The notes under the pieces were generated by a model. That model did not search any database and had not been told where the DNA came from. It saw nothing but the letters and a program-made list of their open reading frames with translations. Below, one piece after another: positions 27,236 to 36,608 of a stretch of DNA of 64,000 nucleotides. The translations under genes and the position numbers were made by a program. Source of the stretch: Butyrivibrio hungatei DSM 14810 (GTDB lineage Bacteria > Bacillota > Clostridia > Lachnospirales > Lachnospiraceae); contig NZ_FRDH01000015.1 in NCBI RefSeq assembly GCF_900143205.1, positions 1 through 64,000 on the forward strand. Reading direction: 5' to 3'. Each line of letters starts with the position of its first letter. The first letter of the stretch is position 1.

Positions 27236-28759
27236 TTATTTGTTTGTCTTATCAATATTTACGCTAACACCATCTCCGCTTAAGTTAATGTTCTTATTAA
27301 CCTTAGCGTCGTATGTACCAGCTTTCATGATCTCAGTAAAATCTACGCCTGTAGCTTCTGACATTGTATCAAAAACCTGTTTCATAACAATTGGCATATT
27401 ACCTGAAATCTGGCTTGCACCATTTGTGCCATCCCCTGTTCCATAAATATTGATCTTATCGATCTGTGAAAGAGGTTTAGCAATTTCAGCAGCCATCTGA
27501 GGCATGATCTTGATCATCATTTCAGCCATTGCTGCGCCGTTGTACTTCTTATAAGCTTCTGCTTTCTTTTCCATTGCTTCAGCTTCTGCAATACCTTTCG
27601 CCTTGATTGCTTCAGCTTCAGCTTTACCTTTTGCAGCAATACCAGCGGCTTCAGCATCATATTTTGCTTTAATACCAGCTGCTTCCTGCTCTGCAGCGAA
27701 CTTCTGAGCTTCAGCCTGAGCTTTCTTTGCATCAGCTTCTCTTTCCTGCTCATATTTAGCAGCTTCGGCCTTCTTCTGTCTCTGAACAAGTTCTGCTTCA
27801 GCTTTCTTTTCAGCCTGATACTTCTCAGCGTCAGCCTGTTTCTCAATTTCAGCGGCAAGTTGCTGCTGTTTTACTACTACTTCCTTCTGCTTAAGTTCTG
27901 CTTCACGTTCTGCCTTCGCGATCTGAGCATTAACTGTAGCTGTCTGAATTGACTTCTGCTGCTCCTGCTGCTGAATTTCATAAGCGGCATCCGCAACAGC
28001 ACTTGCTGTGTCTGCCTCTTTCTTAAGTTCTGCCTGCTTGATAGCGAGAGCATTGTTCTTTTCAGCAATCTCAGTCTGAGCAAGAACTCTTGCATCATTT
28101 GCTGCTTTATCAGCTTCTGCCTTTGCAATAGCTACGTCTCTGTCAGCCTGCGCCTTTGCAATAGCTGCATCTTTCTTGATCTTAGCTGTATTATCCATAC
28201 CAAGATCACTAATAAGTCCATTTTCATCAGTTACGTTCTGGATATTGCATGAAAGGATCTCAATACCAAGCTTGTTCATATCCTTTGAAGCTTTTTCCAT
28301 AACCTGATCTGAGAAGCTATCTCTATCAGTATTGATAGTCTTAAGAGCAAGTGTACCAATGATCTCACGCATATTACCTTGCAATGAATCCTGAAGGTCC
28401 ATTGTGATCATCTCTGGATCCTTGTTAAGGAAGTTCTTGGCAGCAAGCTGAATTGCTTCAGGAGTTGTACCAATCCTTACCTTTGCAACAGCATCAACGT
28501 TAACGTTAATGAAATCGTTTGTAGGAACTGACTGTTCTGTCTTGATGTCTACAGTCATCTGTCCAAGATACAATTTGTCGACTCTTTCAAAGAATGGGAT
28601 CTTTACGCCGGCTCTGCCGATGAGAATTCGAGGTTTTCTTCTAATACCTGATATGATAAACGCTCTGTCTGGGGGAGCCTTTACGTACCCCGCTGCAATT
28701 ACAATAATTGCGATAACAACTACTGCTGCGATTAAAATTGTTGTTGTGTCGAATAACAT
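27236..28759 (-). CDS. flotillin-like SPFH protein
   Basis: About 507 aa. An N-terminal membrane helix (TTTILIAAVVVIAIIVIAAG) is followed by the SPFH/Band 7 domain (PPDRAFIISGIRRKPRI onward) to about residue 190. A very long Ala/Lys/Glu coiled coil with repeated AEAE, KAEAE and AQAE units covers residues 200-420. The C-terminal 80 residues are a flotillin-like end. It organises membrane microdomains and assembles in rings; no NfeD partner is adjacent. I chose the ATG at 28759, which lies nine bases after AAAGG. The repeats make this stretch look compositionally biased on both strands. Confidence 0.88.
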   Translation of the reverse strand: MLFDTTTILIAAVVVIAIIVIAAGYVKAPPDRAFIISGIRRKPRILIGRAGVKIPFFERVDKLYLGQMTVDIKTEQSVPTNDFINVNVDAVAKVRIGTTPEAIQLAAKNFLNKDPEMITMDLQDSLQGNMREIIGTLALKTINTDRDSFSDQVMEKASKDMNKLGIEILSCNIQNVTDENGLISDLGMDNTAKIKKDAAIAKAQADRDVAIAKAEADKAANDARVLAQTEIAEKNNALAIKQAELKKEADTASAVADAAYEIQQQEQQKSIQTATVNAQIAKAEREAELKQKEVVVKQQQLAAEIEKQADAEKYQAEKKAEAELVQRQKKAEAAKYEQEREADAKKAQAEAQKFAAEQEAAGIKAKYDAEAAGIAAKGKAEAEAIKAKGIAEAEAMEKKAEAYKKYNGAAMAEMMIKIMPQMAAEIAKPLSQIDKINIYGTGDGTNGASQISGNMPIVMKQVFDTMSEATGVDFTEIMKAGTYDAKVNKNINLSGDGVSVNIDKTNK

Positions 28760-28912
28760 ATTCATCATCCTTTCTGAGCACTTAATGTGCCACATAAACG
28801 AACCACTTTGTTTACCGGTTCCTTATGTGATAATTCTATATGCTACTCACTACCAAAAAAATCACGTCTTTAGCGTCTTTTTATCTTATATTTTTCCTTT
28901 TTGGAAGAATAT

Positions 28913-29827
28913 TTATACTCCGCTACAATCAAAGCTTGGAATAAAGCTTTCCTTGGCCGTTTCCCCGACCTGCATATATCCGTTAACAACTCCAATGGAT
29001 GCTGCGTATTCAACAAGACTCTTGTAGTCTCGCTCTGAGACCTTCCTATCAATCTCTGGATAGTCTTGCAGCTGTCCATTAGGCGTATATTGATTCATGA
29101 GGCTGATAAAAATATTGTCTCCATATTTATCATAAAGATACCTTACGATCATTTTTGCCTGGATAAGCATTCCAGGCATCAAAAGGTGCCTAACTACTAC
29201 CCCTTTTTTAATAAGGTTTTCTTCATCGTTATCTGATCCAAATTCGCAATTTGGATGCTGCCTTATCATTTCATCTATCGCAGCTTTTGCAACATCAACG
29301 TAACCCTTTGCTTTACTATATCTAACTGCATCCTGTTCCCTAATATATTTAAAATCTGGAAGATAGATGTCGATAAGTCCATCTAGCATCTTAAGGGTAT
29401 CTACCTCAATATATGATGAAGTATTCAGCAAAAAAGGAATCTTTATATTTCTACTTTTAGCTCTTTCAATTGCAGTTTTGATAGTGGGAATAAACATATC
29501 ACCTGTGACAAGATTTATATTATTTGCGCCCTTTTCCTGAAGCTCAAAGAAAATCTCAACCAATCTCTCGGTAGGTATTATCTTACCCACTTCACCACGA
29601 CTAATCTCTTTATTTTGACAAAAGACACATCCCATGTTGCAACCAGAAAAAAACACGGTTCCAGATCCGTGCTCTCCTGAAATACAGGGCTCCTCCCACA
29701 TATGAAGAGCAGCCCTGCTTACATGTAATTCACTTTTTTCATTGCAATAACCCTTGGTCACAGTCCTATCTATAGAACATTTTCTTGGACACAAGGTACA
29801 GCTTTTGTATAATTCTTGTTCTGTCAT
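28913..29827 (-). CDS. PflA-like radical SAM protein (COG1313)
   Basis: 304-aa radical SAM enzyme. The SAM cluster motif is GCNMGCVFCQN (CxxxCxxC), and an additional Cys set (CTLCPRKC) lies at the N-terminus, as in COG1313 (PflX-type) proteins, which resemble the pyruvate formate-lyase activating enzyme. The glycyl radical enzyme target, if any, is not nearby. The start lacks a strong ribosome binding site. It lies 23 bases downstream of the rsmH-like gene on the same strand. Confidence 0.88.
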   Translation of the reverse strand: MTEQELYKSCTLCPRKCSIDRTVTKGYCNEKSELHVSRAALHMWEEPCISGEHGSGTVFFSGCNMGCVFCQNKEISRGEVGKIIPTERLVEIFFELQEKGANNINLVTGDMFIPTIKTAIERAKSRNIKIPFLLNTSSYIEVDTLKMLDGLIDIYLPDFKYIREQDAVRYSKAKGYVDVAKAAIDEMIRQHPNCEFGSDNDEENLIKKGVVVRHLLMPGMLIQAKMIVRYLYDKYGDNIFISLMNQYTPNGQLQDYPEIDRKVSERDYKSLVEYAASIGVVNGYMQVGETAKESFIPSFDCSGV

Positions 29828-29849
29828 CTTTATTCACATATGATGGCAA

Positions 29850-30890
29850 TTACTTTATTGCCCAACGCATTTTTGTTGACTTACTTCTTGGATTTATCCT
29901 GCATTCCTCTGCTGAAGGCCTGATCACATCAGATGAAATCTCGCTAAACGCACCCTCTTTAAGATGTTCTTTAAAAGCCTTTTTTACTAATCGATCTTCT
30001 CCAGAATGAAAAGTCAGGATTGCCACTCTTCCTCCCGGATTTAAGATTGTAGGCAATTTTTCTAAAAAAGAATAAAGAACTTCAAATTCACTATTAACAT
30101 CGATCCTAAGCGCCTGAAAAACCCTTGCGCAGCTCTTTTTGATCGCCTGCTCCTTTTCCTCCTTAGGAACCTTCCAAAGAGCCTGCTCTATCGCTTCTCT
30201 AAGCGCTGTCGTGGTATCGATGTTTTTTCCTTTTTTCATAAGCGAAAAAACTTTATCAGCAATTTCTTCTGCATAGGGCTCGTCGGAATTTTCCACCATC
30301 ATTCCCACAAATTCTTCTTTTGTTATGTTTTGAAGTCTCTCCGCTGCAGATTCTCCATGAGAAGGATCAAGCCTTAAGTCCAGTGGTCCATCTATCTTAT
30401 AGGAAAATCCTCTCTCAGGATTATCAATCTGCATAGATGAGACACCAAGATCAGCCAAAACAAAGTCAAATTTACCGGCTTCATTAGCCACTTCATCAAT
30501 GTTTGCAAAATTAATCAATCTAAACTTAAATCGATCCTCATCAAATCCCGCATTCCTAAGTCTCTCAACAGTCTTGCTCGATTCTATAGGATCCACATCC
30601 AGACCATATATACAGCCATTTCCTCCAAGTTTCTCTAGCATTTTTCTTGTGTGACCACCATAGCCAAGAGTACAATCAAGACCTTGCTGGCCAGGTTTGA
30701 TCTGAAGGAAATCCAAAATCTCTTTTACCATGATAGAAATGTGCATCCCAGCAGGTGTGGAGCCTTTTGAAATAACATGTGCTATTGTATCTCCATACTT
30801 TTCTGGATCATGCTCTTTATACTTTTCCTCAAATTTTTTGGGATATTTACCTGAGTAATGTACTCGTCTTTTGTGCTTTTTCTCTTCCAA
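29850..30890 (-). CDS. RsmH-like 16S rRNA methyltransferase paralogue
   Basis: 346-aa class I methyltransferase of the RsmH/MraW family, which methylates N4 of C1402 in 16S rRNA. The family core starts at about residue 49 (MHISIMVKEILDFLQ); DCTLGYGGHTRKML is the SAM motif, and AILTFHSGEDRLVKKAF the late motif. It has 48 extra N-terminal residues, rich in Lys, Tyr and His, and starts with TTG after AAGGG. It is not in a division-cell wall cluster with mraZ and ftsL. A second, canonical rsmH elsewhere is therefore likely, and this copy may have another target. It overlaps or abuts the GIY-YIG gene upstream. Confidence 0.82.
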   Translation of the reverse strand: MEEKKHKRRVHYSGKYPKKFEEKYKEHDPEKYGDTIAHVISKGSTPAGMHISIMVKEILDFLQIKPGQQGLDCTLGYGGHTRKMLEKLGGNGCIYGLDVDPIESSKTVERLRNAGFDEDRFKFRLINFANIDEVANEAGKFDFVLADLGVSSMQIDNPERGFSYKIDGPLDLRLDPSHGESAAERLQNITKEEFVGMMVENSDEPYAEEIADKVFSLMKKGKNIDTTTALREAIEQALWKVPKEEKEQAIKKSCARVFQALRIDVNSEFEVLYSFLEKLPTILNPGGRVAILTFHSGEDRLVKKAFKEHLKEGAFSEISSDVIRPSAEECRINPRSKSTKMRWAIK

Positions 30891-31142
30891 TTATTTACCC
30901 TTTTTTCCTTGTATTAACCTAAGCTTCTCTTTTCTGCTTAGCCTTTTTATATGCCATTCTCTGCTCATGGCTTCTTCTTTGGTATTTGCGGTTTCATAAT
31001 ATACAAGTTTTACTGGAAGCCTAGGCTTTGTGTATTTGGCTCCTTTACCTGCATTATGATCTGCTATCCTTTTATCCAGATCATTTGTCCAACCGCAATA
31101 TAGCGAACCATCTGCACATTCAACTATATATGTATAGTTCAT
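30891..31142 (-). CDS. GIY-YIG nuclease domain protein
   Basis: 83-aa single-domain GIY-YIG protein of the UPF0213 (YhbQ/YazA) family. The family motif appears as YTYIVECADGSLYCGWTN; catalytic Arg and Glu candidates are in DLDKRIADHN and TKEEAMSREW. It directly abuts the start of the rsmH-like gene, so the two are co-transcribed. Proteins of this type are small nuclease-like proteins of uncertain function, seen in bacterial stress and repair contexts. Confidence 0.88.
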   Translation of the reverse strand: MNYTYIVECADGSLYCGWTNDLDKRIADHNAGKGAKYTKPRLPVKLVYYETANTKEEAMSREWHIKRLSRKEKLRLIQGKKGK

Positions 31143-31153
31143 TTTTGCTCCAA

Positions 31154-31249
31154 TTAAAAAAGTGCGCTAGCTATAGTTCCAAGTACCATAGCTGCTATCA
31201 AAATAAGTGCCATAATCGCTATTGGCTTTTTAAACTTTCTTGTAGACAT
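31154..31249 (-). CDS. 31-aa Prli42-like membrane micropeptide
   Basis: Small reading frame found on the minus strand, with a good ribosome binding site (GGAGAAGAGAA). The peptide has a positively charged head (MSTRKFKKP) and a single membrane helix (IAIMALILIAAMVLGTIA), with a size and layout like the Prli42 micropeptide that anchors the stressosome in Listeria and Bacilli. It lies 11 bases upstream of the GIY-YIG gene and downstream of the malY-like gene. The similarity is architectural; orthology is not shown. Confidence 0.6.
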   Translation of the reverse strand: MSTRKFKKPIAIMALILIAAMVLGTIASALF

Positions 31250-31259
31250 TTCTCTTCTC

Positions 31260-32447
31260 CTATTTGTAAATATATTTATTTCTAGCTCGTAACAAGCGTT
31301 CCATCGTGTCTCTGATAACATTTTCCGGACATGCCAGATTTAGTCTTTCAAATCCGCTTCCTGATGCCCCAAAAACATAGCCTTCATCCGCAAATATATA
31401 TGCTTTTTTGACCATGAAATTCTCTAGTTCATTATCAGACAATCTCCATGCTCTAAAGTCACACCATAGCAAATAAGTTCCCTCTAAAGGTAGTGCTTTG
31501 ATCTCAGGCATATTCTTGGCAAAAAAATCTCTCACATACGTAGCATTATCTGCTATAACTGCTATACATTCATCAAGCCATTTCTCACAGCTTCTATAAG
31601 CTAAACGACAAGCTTCCATTCCCAAAGCATTAGTTCCAGATCTAAAGCCTTCCAATCTCGATCCAATAAATCTATCCCTAACCTCTTGGTTCTTTATTAT
31701 TATGTTCGAAGTTTGAAGTGCAGATAAATTGAATGTTTTGCTTGGGGCAGTACATACTGCCATATTCATACTTGCTTCACCGGAAATTGTACTCATAACA
31801 GTATGAGTAATACCTGGCATTATTAGATCATTGTGGATCTCATCATCAATGATAAATACATCATTTGCAAGACAGATATCGCATACTCTCTGCAGTTCCT
31901 CTTTTGTCCACACACGTCCAACTGGATTATGTGGGTTACAAAAGATAAGTAGCTTATTCGATATTTCTTTTGCTGCTTCCTCAAACGCTTCGAAGTCAAT
32001 CCTGTAACCATTTTCATCAAAAATCAGAGGAATATCAACGAGTTTCCTAGCCTTTATATCCACTGCTCTTCTAAATGGTCTGTAAGAAGGTGAAAAGACA
32101 ATAACGCCATCCCCTGGCTTTGTTACACTAAGGATTAAGTCTCCTATTGCTGTAACAACTCCATCAGATGGCGCGATCCACTCTTTTTCTAAATGATATG
32201 AATGTCTTTTCTGCATCCATTCTATGACTGCTTCGTAATAATCTTCGGAAGCAAATGTATAACCCAAAGTTCTATCAGCTAAGTATTTACCTATTCCCTC
32301 TCTGATCTCAGGTGCTATGATAAATTCCATATCCGCAATAGAAAGAGGTACTATCCCATCAGGAACATCCGGATTTCTATCATACATATCCTTATACTTA
32401 TAGGAACTTTTAGCGTCACTAACAGGATTAGTCACAAAATCATACAT
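31260..32447 (-). CDS. MalY/PatB-type PLP aminotransferase
   Basis: 395-aa fold type I PLP enzyme of the MalY/PatB class (C-S beta-lyase / cystathionine beta-lyase). The PLP lysine is in APSKTFNLSALQTSN, the Asn and Asp ligands in FCNPHNPVGRVW and DDEIHNDL, and the terminal Arg region in GFERLNLACP. Family members cleave cystathionine, and some also act as transaminases. The next minus-strand upstream gene is an ACT-domain protein 26 bases away, suggesting shared amino-acid context. Confidence 0.9.
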   Translation of the reverse strand: MYDFVTNPVSDAKSSYKYKDMYDRNPDVPDGIVPLSIADMEFIIAPEIREGIGKYLADRTLGYTFASEDYYEAVIEWMQKRHSYHLEKEWIAPSDGVVTAIGDLILSVTKPGDGVIVFSPSYRPFRRAVDIKARKLVDIPLIFDENGYRIDFEAFEEAAKEISNKLLIFCNPHNPVGRVWTKEELQRVCDICLANDVFIIDDEIHNDLIMPGITHTVMSTISGEASMNMAVCTAPSKTFNLSALQTSNIIIKNQEVRDRFIGSRLEGFRSGTNALGMEACRLAYRSCEKWLDECIAVIADNATYVRDFFAKNMPEIKALPLEGTYLLWCDFRAWRLSDNELENFMVKKAYIFADEGYVFGASGSGFERLNLACPENVIRDTMERLLRARNKYIYK

Positions 32448-32473
32448 AAAAAGGCTCCTAAATAGTTCTTTTA

Positions 32474-32878
32474 TCAGATACAGTTATATTCTTTATTAAC
32501 GAGAATGTTTTCGACAGCCTCAATATCATCTGTGTTGATCACCATAATAGGTCTGCCTGATTCACGATTAAATGAAAGATATGTGTAATTAACATTTATA
32601 TTAGTTGAATAGAGCGTTTTGAGAATCTTATCAAGTGCTCCTACTTCATCCTGACACTCTACAGCAAGAACTGGAGTTGTCTTACAAATATAATTTTCTT
32701 TCTGAAGAACTTCAATACACTTTTCAGGATCAGAAACAACCATCCTGATAATGCCATATTCAGCAGAATCATTAGTTACAGATCCCAAAATGTTGATTCC
32801 ATTCTCACACAAAATACCTGTAATATTTTGTAAACATCCTTTCTTGTTTTCAGCGTAAATAGATACCTGTTTAAGCAT
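32474..32878 (-). CDS. ACT domain protein
   Basis: 134 aa built from two ACT domains (about residues 1-65 and 68-134). The first begins KQVSIYAENKKGCLQNITGI, the second AVECQDEVGALDKILKTLYS. Stand-alone double-ACT proteins bind amino acids and act as regulators; some resemble the GcvR class. It precedes the PatB-like lyase by 26 bases on the same strand. Its ligand is unknown. Confidence 0.85.
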   Translation of the reverse strand: MLKQVSIYAENKKGCLQNITGILCENGINILGSVTNDSAEYGIIRMVVSDPEKCIEVLQKENYICKTTPVLAVECQDEVGALDKILKTLYSTNINVNYTYLSFNRESGRPIMVINTDDIEAVENILVNKEYNCI

Positions 32879-32913
32879 TACATCCTCCCTTGTCCAACTA
32901 AGCTAGCAAAAAA

Positions 32914-33282
32914 TTACTCGTCTCCTAAAATCTTCTTGACCGCCTTTATAACATCAGATGAAGTGAATGGCTTAACGACAAAGTCCTTTGCGCCCTTCTT
33001 AAGAGCAAGCATGATCATATTCTCATACTTCTGGTCTGAGCACATAATAACATTCGCCTTTGGATCATACTCCATTACTTCCGTTAAGGCATCAATACCA
33101 TTCATTTTAGGCATATTGATATCAAGAATCAACAGATCTGGCTTTTTTTCTTTATACTGCTCTACAGCATCCACTCCAGTTAGTGCCTCACCTACTATCT
33201 GATATTTCTCAGGATCCAGAGCAGATTTCAACATTTGTCTCATAAAATTTGTATCATCGGCTATCAATATTTTTTTTCGCAT
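32914..33282 (-). CDS. CheY-like response regulator
   Basis: 122-aa stand-alone receiver domain. The acidic pair is Asp9-Asp10, the phosphoacceptor Asp54 (LLILDINMPKMNG), the switch residue Ser82 in IMCSDQ, and the conserved lysine Lys104 in VVKPF. No output domain is present, so it acts by protein contact as CheY does. It is divergent from the second binding-lipoprotein/chemoreceptor pair and close to it, which supports a chemotaxis role. No cheA or cheW is in the window. Confidence 0.9.
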   Translation of the reverse strand: MRKKILIADDTNFMRQMLKSALDPEKYQIVGEALTGVDAVEQYKEKKPDLLILDINMPKMNGIDALTEVMEYDPKANVIMCSDQKYENMIMLALKKGAKDFVVKPFTSSDVIKAVKKILGDE

Positions 33283-33483
33283 AATTTTTCTCCTGAAATA
33301 ATGTGAAATGTAGCACTTATATTATGACAGTAAAAGGTCATCTAATACAACTATAATATTGATTATTTAAGAATTAAACAGAAATCATACGATTTAATAG
33401 TTTTTTAATTGCATAAATTTTTGTATGTTCGATAATTAATATATGATTTAATGTTTCTATTATTGAAGGGAAGGGCGATCAAA

Positions 33484-34782
33484 ATGAAAAACTGGAAAGC
33501 ACTAACACTAATCGTAATACTGGTTTTCTCAACAATAATCAATGGTTGCGCAAAAGAGTCAGTAGAAGTTCCAGAAGAGGAAACTTCCGTAGAAAAACTG
33601 ACCCTCCTAAATACTAAAAGCGAGGTCACATCACAAATAAATGACCTTGCTGCTAAATATGAGCAGGAAACCGGGATAAAAATCGAAGTTCTAGGCGTTG
33701 AATCTGGTGCAAATGCTCAAGCCACGTTAAAGGGCTACTATCTATCTGATCAAATGCCAGATATCATTGCTTGCGAGGCCTCCAGCTTTGCAAACTGGGA
33801 TGGTCTCTTGGTGGACCTGAGTGATCAAAACTGGGCAACCAGAACAGATGCTGCATACAAAGATGCAACCTATGGAACCCTCGGTTTTCCATACACAACC
33901 GAGGCTATTGGTCTTGCTTATAATGCAAATATCCTTTCAGCATGCGGAGTCGATCCTGCTTCTATCACTAGCCCAGGCGCTATGAGAGCTGCTTTTGAAG
34001 CCATTGATGCCAAGAAAGAAGAGTTAGGTCTTAAGGCAGTCATAGGTTACTGCGCAGAACCTGAAAACCTGGGATGGTCATCAGGAAACCACATCTTTGG
34101 TGCATATATAGACTCTGGTCTCGACAGATCTGACACTACATACATTGATCTTCTGAATAATGGTGGACAAGTAGATGATACCCGTTTTGCAGATTATGCA
34201 GAAATGATAAGCCTTTTCAATCAGTACTCAGATCCAGACCTGTTAACAGCAGGTACATACAACGATCAGGTTCTTGGATTTGCATCAGGAAAGTATGCTT
34301 TCGTAACCCAGGGTTCTTGGATTGGAGCAACTTTAGTAGGCGATGATGCTAGCGAATACCAGGCAGCCGGAAGTTTTCCAGTAGGAATGGTTCCATATGC
34401 ATTCCAAGACGGAATGGAGACAATTCTTACGAGTGCACCTTCTTGGTGGGCTATTCCAAAAGAAGGCCAAGTTGATGCCGCTAAAGCCTTCCTTCAGTGG
34501 TGTTCTGAGGATTCTGCACAAAAGATTCTGGTAGAGGAAGCCGGATTTATTAGTCCTTTCAAGGACTGCAAATATGTAGCTTCTGATCCATTTGCGAAGG
34601 TCATTTCAGATTATATCTCAGCAGGAAAGACTTCCAGTTGGCACTGGATGGATATGCCTGAAGGCCTAGGTCAAAAAGGCCTTGCATTCGCATTCCATAA
34701 ATTTGCCGCAGGAGAAGTTGATACTGCTGGTTTTGTACTAGAGATCAAGTCAATTGCAAAAGACTGGTACTCAAAACTATAA
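33484..34782 (+). CDS. family 1 solute-binding lipoprotein
   Basis: Extracellular solute-binding protein of the SBP_bac_1 (maltose/oligosaccharide-type) family, about 432 aa. The start at 33484 gives a clear lipoprotein signal (MKNWKALTLIVILVF, lipobox INGC near residue 21). The central part shows the family's typical pattern (PYTTEAIGLAYNANIL, VTQGSWIGATL, PSWWAIPKEG). No permease or ATPase genes are next to it. The next gene is a chemoreceptor, 12 bases downstream. It may therefore present a sugar to the receptor. Confidence 0.9.
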   Translation: MKNWKALTLIVILVFSTIINGCAKESVEVPEEETSVEKLTLLNTKSEVTSQINDLAAKYEQETGIKIEVLGVESGANAQATLKGYYLSDQMPDIIACEASSFANWDGLLVDLSDQNWATRTDAAYKDATYGTLGFPYTTEAIGLAYNANILSACGVDPASITSPGAMRAAFEAIDAKKEELGLKAVIGYCAEPENLGWSSGNHIFGAYIDSGLDRSDTTYIDLLNNGGQVDDTRFADYAEMISLFNQYSDPDLLTAGTYNDQVLGFASGKYAFVTQGSWIGATLVGDDASEYQAAGSFPVGMVPYAFQDGMETILTSAPSWWAIPKEGQVDAAKAFLQWCSEDSAQKILVEEAGFISPFKDCKYVASDPFAKVISDYISAGKTSSWHWMDMPEGLGQKGLAFAFHKFAAGEVDTAGFVLEIKSIAKDWYSKL

Positions 34783-34794
34783 GGAGGTAGAATC

Positions 34795-36558
34795 GTGAAA
34801 GAAAATGTTGGCGTAAATGTAAAAAAGAAAGATTCCATAGTATTTCAGCTTTCTGCCTTGAATCTGCTTATTTTAGTAGCATTCATAGTAGTTATGGTCA
34901 TGGTAATGTCTGCTATGCAAACATCTACCACAAGCAGTATAACAATGTTTGGCTCTATGATGAACCTTACTACCCATGAGGCCAACTTAAAATCAGATGT
35001 AATGTCTCTGTATGACCAAGCAACTAGCTATGTTGCAGCAGATGCTGATGAAACTAAAGCAGCTCTTTTACCACAGATAAATATCGCAAAAGAAACAATC
35101 TCTGCAGATATCAAGACTTTAAACGATGACTTCGCTGGTTATAATGATGAAGAAGCAACTGCTCAGCTAAAAGAGATCTCAGAACAATACTCTAGACTCT
35201 CCGCCCTTATCGACAACGCTATAACAAGATGTGATGCCGGTGACCAGACAGCTGCTTATTCTATCCTGTTTGATAAAGCTGAAATTCAGAAAATAGCCAT
35301 CTTCCATTCGACAAAAGCCCTGGATGCAGCGATCACAAAGTCGGCTAATGCAACAACGGACCAGATGAATTCACTGATGGTTTCAGGTGTAGTCGTCGCA
35401 GTGATCGGAATGGCTATCATTCTGGTACTCATCGTACTCAACTTCCTTATCAGCTATATCAATATAGTTAAAAAGATCAAATCCATCAGTTCTGAAGTAA
35501 ACACAATGATCACTAATATCGAAAAAGGCAATGGTGACCTTACAGCTAGAATAAAGACCAAGACAAAATCTGAGCTGTTGTTCATTACAACTGGTATCAA
35601 CCACTTTATCGAGACTTTACAAGGTATCATGCGAGATGTAAAAAATGGTTCTGTGGTTCTCACAAGTTCTTCAGAGGAAGTTATCTCACAACTCCAGATT
35701 GCAGATGATAGCGTAACAAATACCTCTGCAGCCCTTGAAGAGCTTTCTGCAAATATGGAAACCGTTTCAGGAACTGTTTCTTCTATCAACACTAAGGTTG
35801 AAGATGTTAAAGCAGCTTCTCAGGAGATAACAGAGCAGGCACAGGCAGGAACCGAAACCGCTATCTCTATCAAGCAGGAAGCCAACGAACTTAAAGAAAG
35901 AGTAACTCAGAAGAAATTACAGGCTAGCGACCAGGTTTCTCAGCTTTCTACTGTACTCACTCAGTCTGTACAGGATTCTGAAAAAGTTAGCCAGATCAAC
36001 GAACTTACAAATGTAATCCTGGATATAGCAAAACGCACTAACCTTCTTGCTCTTAATGCTTCAATCGAAGCCGCAAGAGCAGGTGAAGCAGGAAAAGGCT
36101 TCTCAGTTGTAGCAACAGAGATAAGCGCTCTTGCCGAAAACAGCCGTTCTACTGCTTCTAATATCCAGGATATTAGTAATGAAGTAACAGAAGCTGTTAA
36201 CAGACTTGCTGAAAACGCCCAGGCAGCGCTTGATTATATCAATGGAACTGTTCTTGGAGATTATGATGACTTCGTTCAGACTGGTGAAAAGTACGAACAT
36301 ACAGCAGATATAATGAATAATATGCTGGCTGCATTTGATAATAAGGCGGAAAGTCTCAATTCCACAATGCAGGAAATGGTTGAGTCCGTAAGAATGATAA
36401 CCGATTCAATAAAAGAAAGTTCTATTGCAATTTCTTCTTCCGCAGAGAATTCTTCGGAGATTGTTGGTGGTATCAAAAAGATCTCAGATGCGATCAATAA
36501 AAACAATGAAATCACTGAGCAACTTAGTGATACAACGCAGAAGTTTACTTCCCTTTAA
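34795..36558 (+). CDS. methyl-accepting chemotaxis protein
   Basis: 587-aa chemoreceptor starting with GTG after AAGGAGGTAG. Membrane helices lie near residues 24-45 and 200-222. The extracellular part between them is about 150 residues and mostly helical, like the four-helix-bundle sensors of MCPs that read periplasmic binding proteins. HAMP follows, then the signalling domain with tip [20 protein letters not shown]. It is co-transcribed with the upstream binding lipoprotein. The end has no CheR-binding pentapeptide. Confidence 0.93.
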   Translation: MKENVGVNVKKKDSIVFQLSALNLLILVAFIVVMVMVMSAMQTSTTSSITMFGSMMNLTTHEANLKSDVMSLYDQATSYVAADADETKAALLPQINIAKETISADIKTLNDDFAGYNDEEATAQLKEISEQYSRLSALIDNAITRCDAGDQTAAYSILFDKAEIQKIAIFHSTKALDAAITKSANATTDQMNSLMVSGVVVAVIGMAIILVLIVLNFLISYINIVKKIKSISSEVNTMITNIEKGNGDLTARIKTKTKSELLFITTGINHFIETLQGIMRDVKNGSVVLTSSSEEVISQLQIADDSVTNTSAALEELSANMETVSGTVSSINTKVEDVKAASQEITEQAQAGTETAISIKQEANELKERVTQKKLQASDQVSQLSTVLTQSVQDSEKVSQINELTNVILDIAKRTNLLALNASIEAARAGEAGKGFSVVATEISALAENSRSTASNIQDISNEVTEAVNRLAENAQAALDYINGTVLGDYDDFVQTGEKYEHTADIMNNMLAAFDNKAESLNSTMQEMVESVRMITDSIKESSIAISSSAENSSEIVGGIKKISDAINKNNEITEQLSDTTQKFTSL

Positions 36559-36568
36559 ATATGTTTTT

Positions 36569-36608
36569 AAAAAGCATTGGGACACTTATCAGTGTTCCAA
36601 TGCTTTTT
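36569..36608. terminator. bidirectional terminator overlapping ligase gene end
   Basis: AAGCATTGG and CCAATGCTT, plus GACACT/AGTGTT, form a 13-bp stem with a TATC loop, flanked by A and T runs on the two sides. One arm encodes the last codons of the minus-strand ligase gene, and the stop codon (36589-36591) lies at the loop. It ends both the chemoreceptor transcript and the fab operon. Confidence 0.85.

Noticed and set aside
27517..28128. Long antisense or shifted frames inside the flotillin gene, rich in Lys, Arg and Leu
   Set aside because: They arise from the repetitive Ala/Lys/Glu codons of the coiled coil. The translations are low-complexity and have no ribosome binding site.
33360..33483. 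Possible sigma-D (flagellar) promoter before the second binding-lipoprotein gene
   Set aside because: TAAA and CGATAA are present, but the spacing (about 12 bases) does not match the sigma-D consensus spacing of about 15.
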